Source: Jannaschia marina (GTDB lineage: Bacteria > Pseudomonadota > Alphaproteobacteria > Rhodobacterales > Rhodobacteraceae). Taken from it: a stretch of DNA of 64,000 nt. The notes under the pieces are model-generated. The model had not been told where the DNA came from and searched no databases. It saw only the letters and a program-made list of their open reading frames with translations. Positions 19,883-28,779 of this stretch are shown here, piece by piece. The stretch covers positions 60,926 to 124,925 of the forward strand of contig NZ_JABVAX010000008.1 of the NCBI RefSeq assembly GCF_013404595.1, read 5' to 3'. Each line of letters starts with the position of its first letter. Position 1 is the stretch's first letter. The translations under genes and the position numbers were made by a program.

Positions 19883-21349
19883 ATGCTGATCCAGGATCAC
19901 GACCGCGCCGGCGGCTACTGGGGGGCCGTCTACGCCTTCTGCGCCGTCAAGGGCCTGCAGGTCGTCATCGACGGCCCCGTCGGCTGCGAGAACCTGCCGG
20001 TCACCTCCGTGTTGCACTACACCGATGGCTTGCCGCCGCACGAGCTGCCGATCGTGGTCACGGGTCTCTCCGAAGACGAGATGGGCGCGGGCACCGAGGA
20101 TGCGATGAAGCGCGCGTGGGAGACGCTCGACCCGGCGCTGCCGGCGGTCGTCGTCACCGGCTCCATCGCCGAGATGATCGGCGGCGGCGTCACGCCGCAG
20201 GGCACCAACATCCAGCGCTTCCTGCCCCGCACCATCGACGAGGACCAATGGGAGAGCGCGGACCGCGCGATGACCTGGATCTTCACCGAGTTCGGGATGA
20301 CCAAGGGCCGGATGCCGCCCGAGAAGAAGCGCGCCGAGGATGCGAAGCCCCGCGTCAACATCCTCGGGCCGATGTACGGCACCTTCAACATGCCCAGTGA
20401 CCTCGCCGAGATCCGCCGTCTGGTCGAGGGCATCGGGGCAGAGATCAACATGGTGATGCCCCTGGGCAGCCACGTGGCCGAGATGCGCAACCTGGTGAAT
20501 GCGGACGTCAATATCTGCATGTACCGCGAGTTCGGGCGCGGCCTGTCGGAGGTGCTGGGCAAGCCCTACTTGCAGGCCCCCATCGGCATCGACAGCACGA
20601 CGAAGTTCCTGCGCAAGCTGGGCGAGCTGCTGGACCTCGACCCGGAGCCCTTCATCGAGACCGAGAAGCACTCGACCCTGAAACCGCTCTGGGATCTCTG
20701 GCGCTCGGTCACGCAGGATTTCTTCGCCACGGCGAGCTTCGGCATCGTCGCCACCGAGACCTATGCGCGCGGCATCCGCAACTTCCTAGAAGTCGACATG
20801 GGCCTGCCCTGCGCCTTCGCCGTCGCCCGGACGCGTGGCCGGAAGACCGACAACGAGGCCGTGCGCGCCATGGTGCACGACAAGCGGCCGACAGTCCTCC
20901 TCGGGTCCATCAACGAGAAGATGTACCTCGCCGAGGCCAAGCAGGGCTTCGGCCCCGCTCCGAGCTTCATCCCGGCGAGCTTCCCCGGGGCCGCGATCCG
21001 GCGGCACACCGGCACGCCTTTCATGGGCTACGCGGGGGCCACGTATCTGGTGCAGGAGGTCTGCAACGGGCTCTTCGACGCGCTCTTCCACATCCTGCCG
21101 CTCGGCAGCGAGATGGACGCCGCCCCCGCCACCCCCACCCCCCTGCGCCGCGACGTCCCCTGGGACGCCGACGCGCAGGCCCGCCTCGACGAGATCGTCG
21201 CCAGCCATCCGGTGCTCACCCGGATTTCTGCGGCAAAGACCCTGCGCGACGCAGCCGAGAAGGCCGCGCTCGATCAGGGCGCTGACCGGGTGGAGCGCGC
21301 GACGCTCGACCGGCTGCACCCCACCCCCATCGGAGGAGACAGGACATGA
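19883..21349 (+). CDS. bchZ: Chlorophyllide a reductase subunit Z
   Basis: NifK/BchB-like subunit, 488 residues. It begins [19 protein letters not shown] and has [11 protein letters not shown] (Cys35, cluster ligand), [17 protein letters not shown], and [15 protein letters not shown] in the middle. ATG 19883 follows AGAGGGGG; the longer frame from 19850 would start inside hairpin 2 and is not supported. The stop overlaps pufQ (ATGA). In related species a puf promoter lies within bchZ; I could not identify one by eye. Confidence 0.96.
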   Translation: MLIQDHDRAGGYWGAVYAFCAVKGLQVVIDGPVGCENLPVTSVLHYTDGLPPHELPIVVTGLSEDEMGAGTEDAMKRAWETLDPALPAVVVTGSIAEMIGGGVTPQGTNIQRFLPRTIDEDQWESADRAMTWIFTEFGMTKGRMPPEKKRAEDAKPRVNILGPMYGTFNMPSDLAEIRRLVEGIGAEINMVMPLGSHVAEMRNLVNADVNICMYREFGRGLSEVLGKPYLQAPIGIDSTTKFLRKLGELLDLDPEPFIETEKHSTLKPLWDLWRSVTQDFFATASFGIVATETYARGIRNFLEVDMGLPCAFAVARTRGRKTDNEAVRAMVHDKRPTVLLGSINEKMYLAEAKQGFGPAPSFIPASFPGAAIRRHTGTPFMGYAGATYLVQEVCNGLFDALFHILPLGSEMDAAPATPTPLRRDVPWDADAQARLDEIVASHPVLTRISAAKTLRDAAEKAALDQGADRVERATLDRLHPTPIGGDRT

Positions 21350-21594
21350 CCGACTTCACGACGGACCACATCGCGCTCGCCCCCGCGCGCGAGGCCCCGA
21401 GGGCCCGCCGCGCCCGGGCGCACCAGCGCGAGTACTACGCCTATCTCGCGCTCATCTTCCTGGCGACGCTGCCGCTGGCGACCCTGACCTGGGGCCTGAC
21501 CGCGCTGCGCCGCCTCAGCCTGCCCGAGAAGGGGCCGCTCGCCGCTGCCTGGGCGCAGGCACAGATCATCACGCCGCGGATCTTCAGCGCGTGA
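21346..21594 (+). CDS. pufQ: PufQ, bacteriochlorophyll biosynthesis-associated membrane protein
   Basis: 82 residues with one membrane helix ([20 protein letters not shown], about 30-49) after an Arg-rich cytoplasmic N terminus ([12 protein letters not shown]). In Rhodobacter PufQ binds tetrapyrrole intermediates and stimulates bacteriochlorophyll synthesis. The position between bchZ and pufB is diagnostic for the Rhodobacter-type puf operon. Sequence conservation in this family is low, so the call rests partly on position. Confidence 0.88.
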   Translation: MTDFTTDHIALAPAREAPRARRARAHQREYYAYLALIFLATLPLATLTWGLTALRRLSLPEKGPLAAAWAQAQIITPRIFSA

Positions 21595-21608
21595 GACAGA
21601 GTTCGCCG

Positions 21609-21675
21609 CTCCTTCGGGAGGGTGGAGCAGGGCGGGGGATGAGCCCCCGTCGTACCCGGTCGCGAGGGCCTCGCG
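21609..21675 (+). promoter_or_regulatory. pufQ-pufB intercistronic hairpin region
   Basis: Three stem-loops in 67 bp: CTCC-TTCG-GGAG (21609-21620, a UUCG tetraloop), CGGGGG-ATGAG-CCCCCG (21633-21649) and CGCGA-GGGCC-TCGCG (21661-21675). The equivalent segment in R. capsulatus and R. sphaeroides is the site of puf mRNA processing that gives the stable pufBA message. The function here is inferred from position. Confidence 0.55.
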
Positions 21676-21713
21676 GCGTCAGTTCATCTTTTTCAGGAGA
21701 AAACAATGGCTGA
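21639..21713 (+). CDS. pufK-like leader ORF overlapping pufB
   Basis: A 24-codon ORF ([10 protein letters not shown]..., ending GENNG) starts at ATG 21639 and stops at TGA 21711-21713, eight bases inside pufB. R. sphaeroides has a short ORF, pufK, between pufQ and pufB that overlaps pufB and gates its translation. This ORF has the same place, size class and overlap. It has a purine-rich stretch directly upstream (GGAGCAGGGCGGGGG) but spacing is not ideal, and its ATG sits in a hairpin loop. It may be coincidental. Confidence 0.35.
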   Translation: MSPRRTRSRGPRGVSSSFSGENNG

Positions 21714-21861
21714 TAAATCCGACCTGTCCTTCACGGGTCTGACAGACGAGCAGGCGCAGGAGTTGCACTCGGTCTATCTGAGCGGATTCTACCTGTTCAC
21801 TGCGGTGGCGGTGGTCGCTCACATTCTGACCTACTTCAAGCTGCCCTGGTTCAGCTGGTAA
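21706..21861 (+). CDS. pufB: Light-harvesting LH1 beta subunit
   Basis: 51-residue antenna polypeptide. One membrane helix with the bacteriochlorophyll-ligating His39 ([11 protein letters not shown]) and the C-terminal WFSW end common to LH1 beta chains. His21 in [11 protein letters not shown] is the second conserved histidine. A strong ribosome site AGGAGA is seven bases upstream. Too short for most ORF callers; recognised by sequence and by its place directly before pufA. Confidence 0.97.
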   Translation: MADKSDLSFTGLTDEQAQELHSVYLSGFYLFTAVAVVAHILTYFKLPWFSW

Positions 21862-21876
21862 CAGGAGGACATCCAC

Positions 21877-22044
21877 ATGGCACAGTTCTACAAGATCTGG
21901 CTGGTCTTCGACCCGCGCCGCGTCTTCGTGGCGCAGGGCGTGTTCCTGTTCCTGCTGGCGGCGATGATTCACCTCGTCCTGCTCAGCAACCCGGAAACCA
22001 ACTGGTTCGACCGCGCCTTCGCCGCGGAAGAGGCCGCCGAGTGA
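21877..22044 (+). CDS. pufA: Light-harvesting LH1 alpha subunit
   Basis: 55 residues: N-terminal [17 protein letters not shown], a membrane helix with the bacteriochlorophyll ligand His32 ([10 protein letters not shown]), and TNWFD after it, with an Ala/Glu-rich tail. It pairs with PufB to form the LH1 ring around the reaction centre. It is 15 bp after pufB with an ACAGGAGGA ribosome site. Confidence 0.97.
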   Translation: MAQFYKIWLVFDPRRVFVAQGVFLFLLAAMIHLVLLSNPETNWFDRAFAAEEAAE

Positions 22045-22062
22045 TCGGCCGGTCCTGACATC

Positions 22063-22096
22063 GTCGTGGGCGGCCGGTCCGCCCGTCGCCCACGAC
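22063..22096 (+). promoter_or_regulatory. pufA-pufL intercistronic hairpin
   Basis: GTCGTGGGCG pairs with CGCCCACGAC over 10 bp around a 14-nt loop that can itself fold (GGGCGG with CCGCCC as an alternative). It sits 18 bp after the pufA stop. Equivalent hairpins in Rhodobacter protect the pufBA segment from 3' decay, giving antenna in excess of reaction centre. A poor T-tract argues against simple termination. Confidence 0.8.
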
Positions 22097-22154
22097 AAAC
22101 CGCTAACCCGCGCCCGGGCCGCTGCACCCCGCCGCGCGCAACTGGAGAGAGAAG

Positions 22155-23000
22155 ATGGCACAGCTCACCTTCGAACGAAAATACCGCGTCCGGGGCGGCA
22201 CGCTGATCGGCGGCGACCTGTTCGATTTCTGGCTGGGGCCGTTCTACGTCGGCTTCTTCGGGGTCACGACGTTCTTCTTCACCGCCCTCGGCACGATCCT
22301 GATCTTCTACGGGGCCTCGCTCGGCGACACCTGGAACCCCTGGCTCATCTCGATCGACCCGCCGGGCCTCGAATACGGCCTCGGGGCCGCGCCGCTGGCC
22401 GATGGGGGCCTCTGGCAGATCATCACCATCTGCGCGACCGGCGCCTTCGTCAGCTGGATGCTCCGCGAGGTGGAGATCTGCCGCAAGCTCGGCATCGGCT
22501 ATCACGTGCCCTTCGCCTTCGGGGTCGCGATCCTGGCCTATGTCACCCTCGTCATCATCCGCCCGGCGCTGATGGGAGCCTGGGGCCACGGCTTCCCATA
22601 TGGCATCTTCAGCCATCTCGATTGGGTCAACAACGTCGGCTACGCCTACGGCAACTTCCACTACAACCCGGCCCACATGGTCGCGATCACCTTCTTCTTC
22701 ACGACCTGCCTCGCGCTCGCGCTGCACGGCTCGCTGGTGCTGTCTGCGGTGAATCCGCCCAAGGGCCAGCAGATCAAGTCGCCCGAGCACGAGGACACCT
22801 ATTTCCGTGACCTCATCGGCTATTCCATCGGGCCGCTCGGCATCCACCGCCTCGGCCTCCTGCTCGCGCTCAACGCGGGCTTCTGGAGCGCGGTCTGCAT
22901 CGTGATCTCGGGCACCGTCTGGTTCGACCCCTGGATCGCCTGGTGGGATTGGTATCTCGAACTGCCCTGGTGGGCCGGCCTCGAAGGAGGAGTGAACTGA
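22155..23000 (+). CDS. pufL: Photosynthetic reaction centre L subunit
   Basis: 281 residues, five membrane helices. Key residues, counting Met as 1: His154 (accessory BChl), His174 (special pair), His191 and His231 (non-haem iron) and Glu213 (proton path to QB). The ends [20 protein letters not shown] and [10 protein letters not shown] are typical of the Rhodobacter group. It is 110 bp after pufA, behind the stabilising hairpin, with GGAGAGAGAAG as ribosome site. Confidence 0.99.
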   Translation: MAQLTFERKYRVRGGTLIGGDLFDFWLGPFYVGFFGVTTFFFTALGTILIFYGASLGDTWNPWLISIDPPGLEYGLGAAPLADGGLWQIITICATGAFVSWMLREVEICRKLGIGYHVPFAFGVAILAYVTLVIIRPALMGAWGHGFPYGIFSHLDWVNNVGYAYGNFHYNPAHMVAITFFFTTCLALALHGSLVLSAVNPPKGQQIKSPEHEDTYFRDLIGYSIGPLGIHRLGLLLALNAGFWSAVCIVISGTVWFDPWIAWWDWYLELPWWAGLEGGVN

Positions 23001-23001
23001 C

Positions 23002-23928
23002 ATGCTGGAATATCAGAACATCTTCACGCAGGTGCAGGTTCAGGGCCCGCCCGAGATGGGCATGGTCGAGGGCGTCGACGCCGAGCGCGAACGCACCAAG
23101 TCGGCGCGCTTCTCCAAGCTCGCCGGCGTCATCGGCAACGCGCAGCTGGGGCCGATCTACCTCGGGCCGTTCGGCATCGTGTCGCTGGCGACGGGCTTCG
23201 CCTGGTTCTTCATCGTCGGCATGTCCTTCTGGGCGCAGGTCGGCTACTCGCCCGCGCTCTTCTTCCGCGATCTCTTCTGGCTCGCGCTCGAGCCGCCCTC
23301 GGCCGACTACGGCCTCGGCATGGCCCCCCTGAACGAGGGCGGCTGGTGGCTCATCGCGTCGTTCTTCCTGCTGATCTCGGTGATCAGCTGGTGGATCCGC
23401 ACCTACCTGCGGGCCGAGGAGCTGGGCCTCGGCAAGCACGTCAGCTGGGCCTTCGCGAGCGCGATCTGGCTCTTCCTCGTCCTTGGTCTCATCCGGCCGC
23501 TGATGATGGGCTCCTGGGAGGAGGCGGTGCCCTACGGCATCTTCCCGCACCTCGACTGGACGAACCTTTTCTCGCTGACCTACGGCAACCTCTTCTACAA
23601 CCCGTTCCACGCGCTCTCGATCGTCTTCCTCTACGGCTCCGCGCTCCTCTTCGCGATGCACGGCGCCACGATCCTCGCCGTCAGCCGCTACGGCGGCGAG
23701 CGCGAGATCGAGCAGATCGTCGACCGGGGCACCGCCACGGAGCGCGCCGCGCTCTTCTGGCGCTGGACGATGGGGTTCAACGCCACGATGGAGGGGATCC
23801 ACCGCTGGGCCTGGTGGTTCGCGGTGCTGACGACGCTGACCGGCGGTATCGGCATCCTGCTGACCGGCACGGTCGTCGACAACTGGTACATCTGGGCGCA
23901 GGACCACGGCTACGCGCCGCTCGACTAA
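23002..23928 (+). CDS. pufM: Photosynthetic reaction centre M subunit
   Basis: 308 residues. Conserved cofactor residues, counting Met as 1, are His183 (accessory BChl), His203 (special pair), Tyr211 (primary charge separation), His220, Glu235 and His267 (iron ligands), and Trp253 (QA pocket). The short C terminus ([11 protein letters not shown]) lacks the extension of PufC-containing species. One base separates it from pufL. Confidence 0.99.
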   Translation: MLEYQNIFTQVQVQGPPEMGMVEGVDAERERTKSARFSKLAGVIGNAQLGPIYLGPFGIVSLATGFAWFFIVGMSFWAQVGYSPALFFRDLFWLALEPPSADYGLGMAPLNEGGWWLIASFFLLISVISWWIRTYLRAEELGLGKHVSWAFASAIWLFLVLGLIRPLMMGSWEEAVPYGIFPHLDWTNLFSLTYGNLFYNPFHALSIVFLYGSALLFAMHGATILAVSRYGGEREIEQIVDRGTATERAALFWRWTMGFNATMEGIHRWAWWFAVLTTLTGGIGILLTGTVVDNWYIWAQDHGYAPLD

Positions 23929-23938
23929 GGAGGTTCAC

Positions 23939-24178
23939 ATGGCTGAACACGACTATCTCGGCACGACCGGAGACGTCCGCGCCCGCCTGCGGGGGGACAT
24001 CACGATCCTGATGCTGCGGGGCGCGGGCTACGCCGCCGCCTTCAGCCTCGGCGTGGTCCTCTTCGTCGCCTTCTTCGTCTGGCTTGGCGGCCTCCTGCCG
24101 CCCGAAAGCCAGGAGGCGCCGGATCCGAATCCGCCGCGCGCCGCGGTGATCCAGCCCGCGGAGACGGCCCGCGCCTGA
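23939..24178 (+). CDS. pufX: PufX-like core-complex protein
   Basis: 79 residues, the same size class as Rhodobacter PufX. A short polar N terminus precedes [19 protein letters not shown] (helix about 24-54), resembling the MMKGAGW-type helix start of PufX, and then a Pro-rich C terminus ([13 protein letters not shown]). It occupies the pufX slot after pufM, and no pufC cytochrome gene is present. PufX opens the LH1 ring for quinone exchange. Overall identity is low, so the call rests on position, topology and the RGAG motif. Confidence 0.8.
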   Translation: MAEHDYLGTTGDVRARLRGDITILMLRGAGYAAAFSLGVVLFVAFFVWLGGLLPPESQEAPDPNPPRAAVIQPAETARA

Positions 24179-24187
24179 CACGCCTCG

Positions 24188-24214
24188 GGGGCGGCGGCAC
24201 GACACCGCCGCCCC
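24188..24214 (+). terminator. hairpin after pufX
   Basis: GGGGCGGCGG and CCGCCGCCCC form a perfect 10-bp stem with a 7-nt loop in the 64-bp gap before dxs. Followed by GTCTCG rather than a T-run, so it may be a mRNA 3' stabiliser or a leaky terminator that still lets transcription reach dxs. Confidence 0.6.
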
Positions 24215-24242
24215 GTCTCGTTCGCCCCCCGGAGGACCGACC

Positions 24243-26144
24243 ATGCACACGCCCCATCTCGACCGCGTCCACGTCCCCTCCGACCTCAAGTCCCTGACCG
24301 ATCCGGAGCTTGGCCGCCTCGCCGGAGAATTGCGCGGGGAGGTCATTTCCACGGTCGCGCAGACCGGCGGTCACCTCGGCTCCTCCCTCGGTGTGGTCGA
24401 GCTGACCGTCGCGCTCCACGCGGTCTTCGACACGCCGCGCGACAAGCTGATCTGGGACGTCGGGCACCAGTGCTACCCCCACAAGATCCTGACCGGGCGC
24501 CGCGACCGGATGCACACGCTGCGGCAGGGCGGGGGCCTCTCGGGCTTCACGAAGCGCGCGGAATCCGACTACGACCCCTTCGGTGCCGCCCATTCCTCCA
24601 CCTCGATCTCCGCCGCGCTCGGCTTCACCGTGGGGCGCGACATGGGGCAGCCGACGGGCGATGCGGTCGCCGTCATCGGGGACGGGGCGATCGGGGCCGG
24701 CATGGCCTTCGAGGCCCTCAATGCCGCCGGAGCCGAGGGCCGGCGCATGTTCGTCATCCTGAACGACAACGAGATGTCCATTGCCCCGCCGGTCGGCGCG
24801 CTCTCGAAGTATCTCTCGGGCCTCTACGCCTCGCCCGTGGGCGGGCTGCACGAGATGGCGCAGGGCATCGAGAAGGCCCTCCCGGGCCCGCTCCGCGATC
24901 AGGCCCGCCGCGCGCGGCAGTTGGTGACGGGCGCGAGCGGCGGACAGGGCACCCTCTTCGAGGAGCTGGGCTTCCAGTATATCGGCCCCATCGACGGCCA
25001 TGACATGACCCAGCTTCTGACCGTGCTGCGCACGGCCCGCGCCCGCGCCACCGGCCCCGTGCTGATCCATGCCTGCACCGTCAAGGGCAAGGGCTATGCC
25101 CCCGCAGAGGGTGCCGCCGACTGCGGCCACGGCGTCGGCAAGTTCGACGTCGCGACCGGCGCGCAGGCCAAGGCGAAACCGAACGCCCCGAGCTATACCT
25201 CCGTCTTCGGCAAGACGCTCGCGACGCTTGCCGAGACCGATCCGAAGATCGTCGGTATCACCGCCGCCATGCCCTCGGGCACCGGCATGGACATCTTCGC
25301 CAAGGCGCATCCCGCACGCATGTTCGACGTCGGCATCGCCGAGCAGCACGGCGTTACCTTCGCCGCCGGCCTCGCCGCAAGCGGGCTCAAGCCGTTTTGC
25401 GCGATCTACTCCAGCTTCCTGCAGCGCGGCTACGACCAGATCGTCCACGACGTCGCGCTCCAGAACCTGCCCGTGCGCTTCGCCATCGACCGCGCGGGCC
25501 TCGTCGGGGCCGACGGTGCCACCCACGCGGGTGCCTTCGACGTGGGCTACCTGAGCGCGCTGCCGAACCTCACCGTCATGGCCGCCGCCGACGAGGCGGA
25601 GCTCGTCCACATGGTCGCCACGGCCGCCGCCCACGACAGCGGACCGATCGCCTTCCGCTATCCGCGCGGAGCGGGCGAGGGGGTGCCGATGCCCGAGAGG
25701 GGGACACCGCTCGAAATCGGCAAGGGCCGCGTGCTGCAGGAGGGCGCGGACGTCGCGCTCCTGAGTTTCGGGGCCCATCTCGGCGAATGCCGCAAGGCCA
25801 CCGCGCTGCTGGACGGGCAGGGCCTCTCGGTCACCCTCGCCGACGCGCGCTTCGCCAAGCCGCTCGACCACGCGCTGATCCGCCGGCTCGCCCGCGACCA
25901 TCGCGTCCTGATGACGGTGGAGCAGGGCGCCGTCGGCGGCTTCGGGGCGATGGTGCTGCACTTCCTGGCCGCCGAGGGCCTGCTCGACGGCAACCTTGCC
26001 ATACGAACCATGACGCTCCCGGACCGCTTCATCGACCAGGCCGCGCCCGACGCGATGTATGCCGACGCAGGGCTGACGGCGACCGACATCGCCGCAACCG
26101 CCGCCCAGGCCGAGGGGGTCGACTGGACGCTTTCCACGGTCTGA
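24243..26144 (+). CDS. dxs: 1-deoxy-D-xylulose-5-phosphate synthase
   Basis: First enzyme of the MEP isoprenoid pathway (pyruvate + glyceraldehyde-3-P), thiamine-diphosphate dependent, 633 residues. TPP motif [15 protein letters not shown], transketolase features [19 protein letters not shown] and [16 protein letters not shown], and the catalytic-Glu segment [17 protein letters not shown]. Head and tail lengths are normal. Its location after pufX matches R. capsulatus and ties isoprenoid supply to pigment demand. Another dxs copy elsewhere in the genome is likely in this group, but cannot be seen here. Confidence 0.97.
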   Translation: MHTPHLDRVHVPSDLKSLTDPELGRLAGELRGEVISTVAQTGGHLGSSLGVVELTVALHAVFDTPRDKLIWDVGHQCYPHKILTGRRDRMHTLRQGGGLSGFTKRAESDYDPFGAAHSSTSISAALGFTVGRDMGQPTGDAVAVIGDGAIGAGMAFEALNAAGAEGRRMFVILNDNEMSIAPPVGALSKYLSGLYASPVGGLHEMAQGIEKALPGPLRDQARRARQLVTGASGGQGTLFEELGFQYIGPIDGHDMTQLLTVLRTARARATGPVLIHACTVKGKGYAPAEGAADCGHGVGKFDVATGAQAKAKPNAPSYTSVFGKTLATLAETDPKIVGITAAMPSGTGMDIFAKAHPARMFDVGIAEQHGVTFAAGLAASGLKPFCAIYSSFLQRGYDQIVHDVALQNLPVRFAIDRAGLVGADGATHAGAFDVGYLSALPNLTVMAAADEAELVHMVATAAAHDSGPIAFRYPRGAGEGVPMPERGTPLEIGKGRVLQEGADVALLSFGAHLGECRKATALLDGQGLSVTLADARFAKPLDHALIRRLARDHRVLMTVEQGAVGGFGAMVLHFLAAEGLLDGNLAIRTMTLPDRFIDQAAPDAMYADAGLTATDIAATAAQAEGVDWTLSTV

Positions 26145-26271
26145 ACCGCCGCTCTCCCTTGAAGAGGTACGACAGGTAATTCGCGTCCTTCGACCGCGTC
26201 TCGAACCTGGCGCGGGACCAGACATTTTTCCGCACGACCGGTATTTCGGTCTTGAGCCCCTGTGCGAAAAC
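26145..26271. other. dxs-riboswitch spacer, no gene identified
   Basis: 127 bp between dxs and the cobalamin riboswitch. It holds a small hairpin (GACCG-GTATTT-CGGTC, 26236-26251) and AT-richer bases (CATTTTTCC) that could be part of the leader promoter. A minus-strand frame reads through the segment but continues across the riboswitch and dxs, so I do not call it a gene. Confidence 0.5.
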
Positions 26272-26484
26272 GGGTCTTGTGCCGGCGATGGTTCTCCGGT
26301 GCCGAAGGCCGAGGAGATGAAAAGGGAACACGGTGCGGCGTAGCCAACAGGCACCAAATCCGTGACTGCCCCCGCAACTGTGAGCGGCGAGCGACCCCGA
26401 TGTGGACCACTGGACGACCAGTCCGGGAAGGTTCGGGCGAGCGACGACCCGCGAGTCAGGAGACCTGCCGTCACCGGCGCAGGC
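26272..26484 (+). promoter_or_regulatory. Cobalamin (AdoCbl) riboswitch
   Basis: The leader shows the conserved blocks in order: a Gly/Cyt-rich P2 arm, GATGAAAAGGGAA (26316-26328), AACACGGTGCGGCG, GCCAACAGGC, TGACTGCCCCCGCAACTGT (about 26364-26382), and the terminal GAGTCAGGAGACCTGCC (26454-26470), followed by CACCGGCG, which can close P1 with GCCGGCG near 26281. It should lower expression of the downstream importer when adenosylcobalamin is plentiful. The first well-placed ribosome site is about 50 bp after it, so translational control is plausible. Confidence 0.95.
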
Positions 26485-26543
26485 GATGTCCCGCGTCGGC
26501 ATTCGAACTCGATCCAGGCGGGGTGCCCGGGCAGGAGGATGTG

Positions 26544-26687
26544 ATGACCGAGCCGCTCCACCGGCGCTCCGAACCGATCCGTCTCCCGCGCTCCGTCCGA
26601 CGGCGGAGGGCCCGATGGAACACCGGATCACCATTTGTACGTCCTGTCGGCACAAGGGAACGACCTGTCGTCCCGGTCTCGAGCTGA
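26544..26687 (+). CDS. Small ORF between riboswitch and DUF1636 gene, function unknown
   Basis: 47 codons starting at ATG 26544, five bases after a perfect AGGAGG. The product (MTEPLHRRSEPIRLPRSVRR...) is Arg-rich, has no recognisable domain, and overlaps the DUF1636 start by 73 bp in another frame. The ribosome site is the best in the leader and closest to the riboswitch, so this may be a translated leader coupling riboswitch output to the next gene, or a remnant of a lost gene. Coding status is uncertain. Confidence 0.35.
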   Translation: MTEPLHRRSEPIRLPRSVRRRRARWNTGSPFVRPVGTRERPVVPVSS

Positions 26688-27046
26688 TCGAGCGATTGCG
26701 ACAGGCGATCGCGGCGGCCGGCGACGCGCTGCCGGCGGAGTTCGAGATCTCGGGCGTCGCCTGCATGGCCGGCTGCGACCGGCCCTGCACCGTCGCCTGC
26801 ATGGCCGGCTGCGACCGGCCCTGCACCGTCGCCTACCACGGCACGCGGAAGGCGACTTATCTCTTCGGCGACATCGACCCGGAGACGGACATCGACGACC
26901 TGCTGTCCTTCGCGCGCCGGTACGCGGCGCCCGGCGACGGATGGTGTTCGGCATCCGAGCGCACCGGCAAGCTGCGGCGAACGACACTCGCGCGGGTGCC
27001 GGCGGCGGTCTTCGCGCTGGAGGACTGCGGGGTCCGGGCCTCGTGA
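26615..27046 (+). CDS. DUF1636 metal/Fe-S binding protein with duplicated Cys motif
   Basis: 143 residues. DUF1636 proteins are small Cys-rich, probably [2Fe-2S] or metal-binding proteins often found beside cobalamin genes. Cysteines are at 8, 11 and 18 (CTSCRHKGTTC) and in CMAGCDRPCTV. This motif is present twice in tandem (residues 50-60 and 62-72) because of a perfect 36-bp duplication (26759-26830), giving six cysteines where relatives have three. ATG 26615 follows GGAGG. The stop overlaps the ATPase start as GTGA. The role in corrinoid uptake is inferred from the riboswitch and operon. Confidence 0.82.
   Translation: MEHRITICTSCRHKGTTCRPGLELIERLRQAIAAAGDALPAEFEISGVACMAGCDRPCTVACMAGCDRPCTVAYHGTRKATYLFGDIDPETDIDDLLSFARRYAAPGDGWCSASERTGKLRRTTLARVPAAVFALEDCGVRAS
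26759..26830 (+). repeat. perfect 36-bp tandem duplication inside DUF1636 gene
   Basis: Two identical 36-bp units (26759-26794 and 26795-26830), each encoding ACMAGCDRPCTV. In frame, so the protein gains 12 residues and three cysteines. Zero divergence suggests a recent event, or an assembly artefact. Confidence 0.95.
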
Positions 27047-27843
27047 CCGGCGCGCGACTGACCGTGACGGACCTGTCCTGGTCGCCCCGACGCGGGGACG
27101 ACCCGCTCCTGCATCCGACGAGTTTCGATCTGTCGCCGGGCCGCGTCCTCGGCGTCGTCGGGCCGAACGGGGCGGGAAAGACCACGCTTCTGCGGCTGCT
27201 CTACCGATTCCATCGTCCGGCCCGCGGCGAGGTCCGGATCGACGGCGACGACATCTGGGCCCTGTCCGCCCGTGCGGCGGCCCGACGCGTGGCCGCCGTC
27301 CTGCAGGAACAGCCGAGTGACTTCGCCCTGACCGTGCGGGAGATCGTGGCACTCGGGCGCACGCCGCACCGGCGCGGGCTGGCCGGGACGGCCGGGGCGC
27401 ACGACCGCGACGTGATCGCGGCGGCACTCGACCGGCTCGACCTGCGCCACCTGACGGAGCGCCACCTCGGCACCCTTTCGGGCGGCGAACGGCAGCGGGT
27501 GATGGTGGCCCGCGCGCTGGCGCAGGAGCCGCGCCTGCTGATCCTCGACGAACCGACGAACCATCTCGACATCCGGCATCAGCTGGAGGTTCTCGACCTG
27601 ATCCGACGGCTGCCGCTGACGATCGTGACCTCGCTGCACGACCTCAACCTGGCGGCGGGCGTCTGCGACGACGTGCTGCTCCTGCGGGGGGGCCGCCCCG
27701 TCGGCTTCGGTCCGCCGTATCGTGTGCTCGGCGAATCCGCCGTCTCCGAGGCCTTCCGGGTCACCGCGCGGCGCGAGCGCCTGTCGCCGAGCGACACCGA
27801 TCATCTCACCTTCCACCTCCACGACGAAAGACCCCGACCATGA
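27043..27843 (+). CDS. FecE/BtuD-type ABC transporter ATPase
   Basis: 266-residue ATPase of an iron-siderophore/cobalamin class importer. Walker A GPNGAGKTT (about 41-49), Q-loop LQEQPSDF, signature LSGGERQR, Walker B LLILDEPTNHLD, and H-loop TSLHDLNLA. The GTG start at 27043 overlaps the DUF1636 stop. It works with the binding protein and permease that follow, all behind the cobalamin riboswitch, so a cobalamin or cobinamide substrate is most likely. A siderophore cannot be excluded from sequence alone. Confidence 0.9.
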   Translation: MTGARLTVTDLSWSPRRGDDPLLHPTSFDLSPGRVLGVVGPNGAGKTTLLRLLYRFHRPARGEVRIDGDDIWALSARAAARRVAAVLQEQPSDFALTVREIVALGRTPHRRGLAGTAGAHDRDVIAAALDRLDLRHLTERHLGTLSGGERQRVMVARALAQEPRLLILDEPTNHLDIRHQLEVLDLIRRLPLTIVTSLHDLNLAAGVCDDVLLLRGGRPVGFGPPYRVLGESAVSEAFRVTARRERLSPSDTDHLTFHLHDERPRP

Positions 27844-28775
27844 AGACCTTGCCGAACGCGCTCCTCGTGCTTGCCCTTGCCGCCGGGCCGGTTGCCGCCG
27901 AAACCACGGTGCAGAGCTGCGACCGCACCGTGACCTTCGATGCGCCGCCCGAACGCGCGATCTCCAACGACGTCAACCTGACGGAGATGATGCTCGTGCT
28001 CGGGCTGGCGGACCGCATGGTCGGCTATACCGGGATCTCGGGCTGGAAGACGCTCGACGAGGACATGCGCGCGGGCGTCGAGGCGCTGCCGGAACTGTCG
28101 GAGAAATACCCGACGAAAGAGGTGCTCGTCGGGGCGGATGCGGATTTCTTCTTCGCCGGCTGGAACTACGGCATGAAGGTCGGGGGCGAGGTGACGCCGG
28201 AGACGCTCGCCCCCTTCGGGATCGACGTCTACGAGCTGACGGAATCCTGCATCCACATCATGGAGAAGGACAAGGCCAGCATCGAGGACATGTATGCCGA
28301 CCTGCTGAACCTCGGCCGCATCTTCGACGTGGAGGACCGGGCCGCCGAGCTCGTCGCGGGATACCGGGCCGAGCTTGCCGCGCTGACCGACGGGGTGGAG
28401 GCGGGCGATCCGCCGCGTGTCTTCGTCTACGACAGCGGCGAGGATGCGCCCTTCACCGCCGGCCGCTACGCCATGCCGACCGCCCTGATCGAAGCGGCCG
28501 GCGGACGCAACATCATGGACGATTTCGAGAAGAGCTGGGCGACCGTGACCTGGGAAGAGGTGGTCGAGCGCAACCCCGAGATCGTGGTGATCGTGAACTA
28601 CGGCGAGGTCACGGCGGAGCAGAAGCGCGCGTTCATGGTGTCGAACCCGGCCTTCGCCGCCCTCGATGCGGTACGCAACGACCGGTTCGTGACGCTGGAA
28701 TACGTCGAGGCGACGCCGGGCCCGCGCAACATCGAGGCGATCGCGACGCTCGCCGACGCCTTCCGCGCGCGCTAG
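27840..28775 (+). CDS. BtuF/FepB-type periplasmic substrate-binding protein
   Basis: 311 residues. Signal peptide MKTLPNALLVLALAAGPVAA, then a type-III periplasmic binding fold: VTFDAPPERAISNDVNLTEMML at the first lobe, a backbone-helix-like middle (LLNLGRIFDVEDRAAELV), and VTWEEVVERNPEIVVIVNYG in the second lobe. ATG 27840 overlaps the ATPase stop by four bases. It captures the ligand in the periplasm and docks on the FecCD-type permease. No TonB receptor (BtuB) gene is nearby. Confidence 0.9.
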   Translation: MKTLPNALLVLALAAGPVAAETTVQSCDRTVTFDAPPERAISNDVNLTEMMLVLGLADRMVGYTGISGWKTLDEDMRAGVEALPELSEKYPTKEVLVGADADFFFAGWNYGMKVGGEVTPETLAPFGIDVYELTESCIHIMEKDKASIEDMYADLLNLGRIFDVEDRAAELVAGYRAELAALTDGVEAGDPPRVFVYDSGEDAPFTAGRYAMPTALIEAAGGRNIMDDFEKSWATVTWEEVVERNPEIVVIVNYGEVTAEQKRAFMVSNPAFAALDAVRNDRFVTLEYVEATPGPRNIEAIATLADAFRAR

Positions 28776-28779
28776 CGAC

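Noticed and set aside
21595..21705. Rho-independent terminator between pufQ and pufB
   Set aside because: The hairpins lack a following T-run, and puf transcription must continue into pufB; processing or stability function is more likely.
26029..26826. Minus-strand frame across dxs end, riboswitch and DUF1636 gene
   Set aside because: A piece of it (RARFETRSKDANYLSYLFKG) looks protein-like, but it crosses a clear riboswitch on the other strand and has no ribosome site near.
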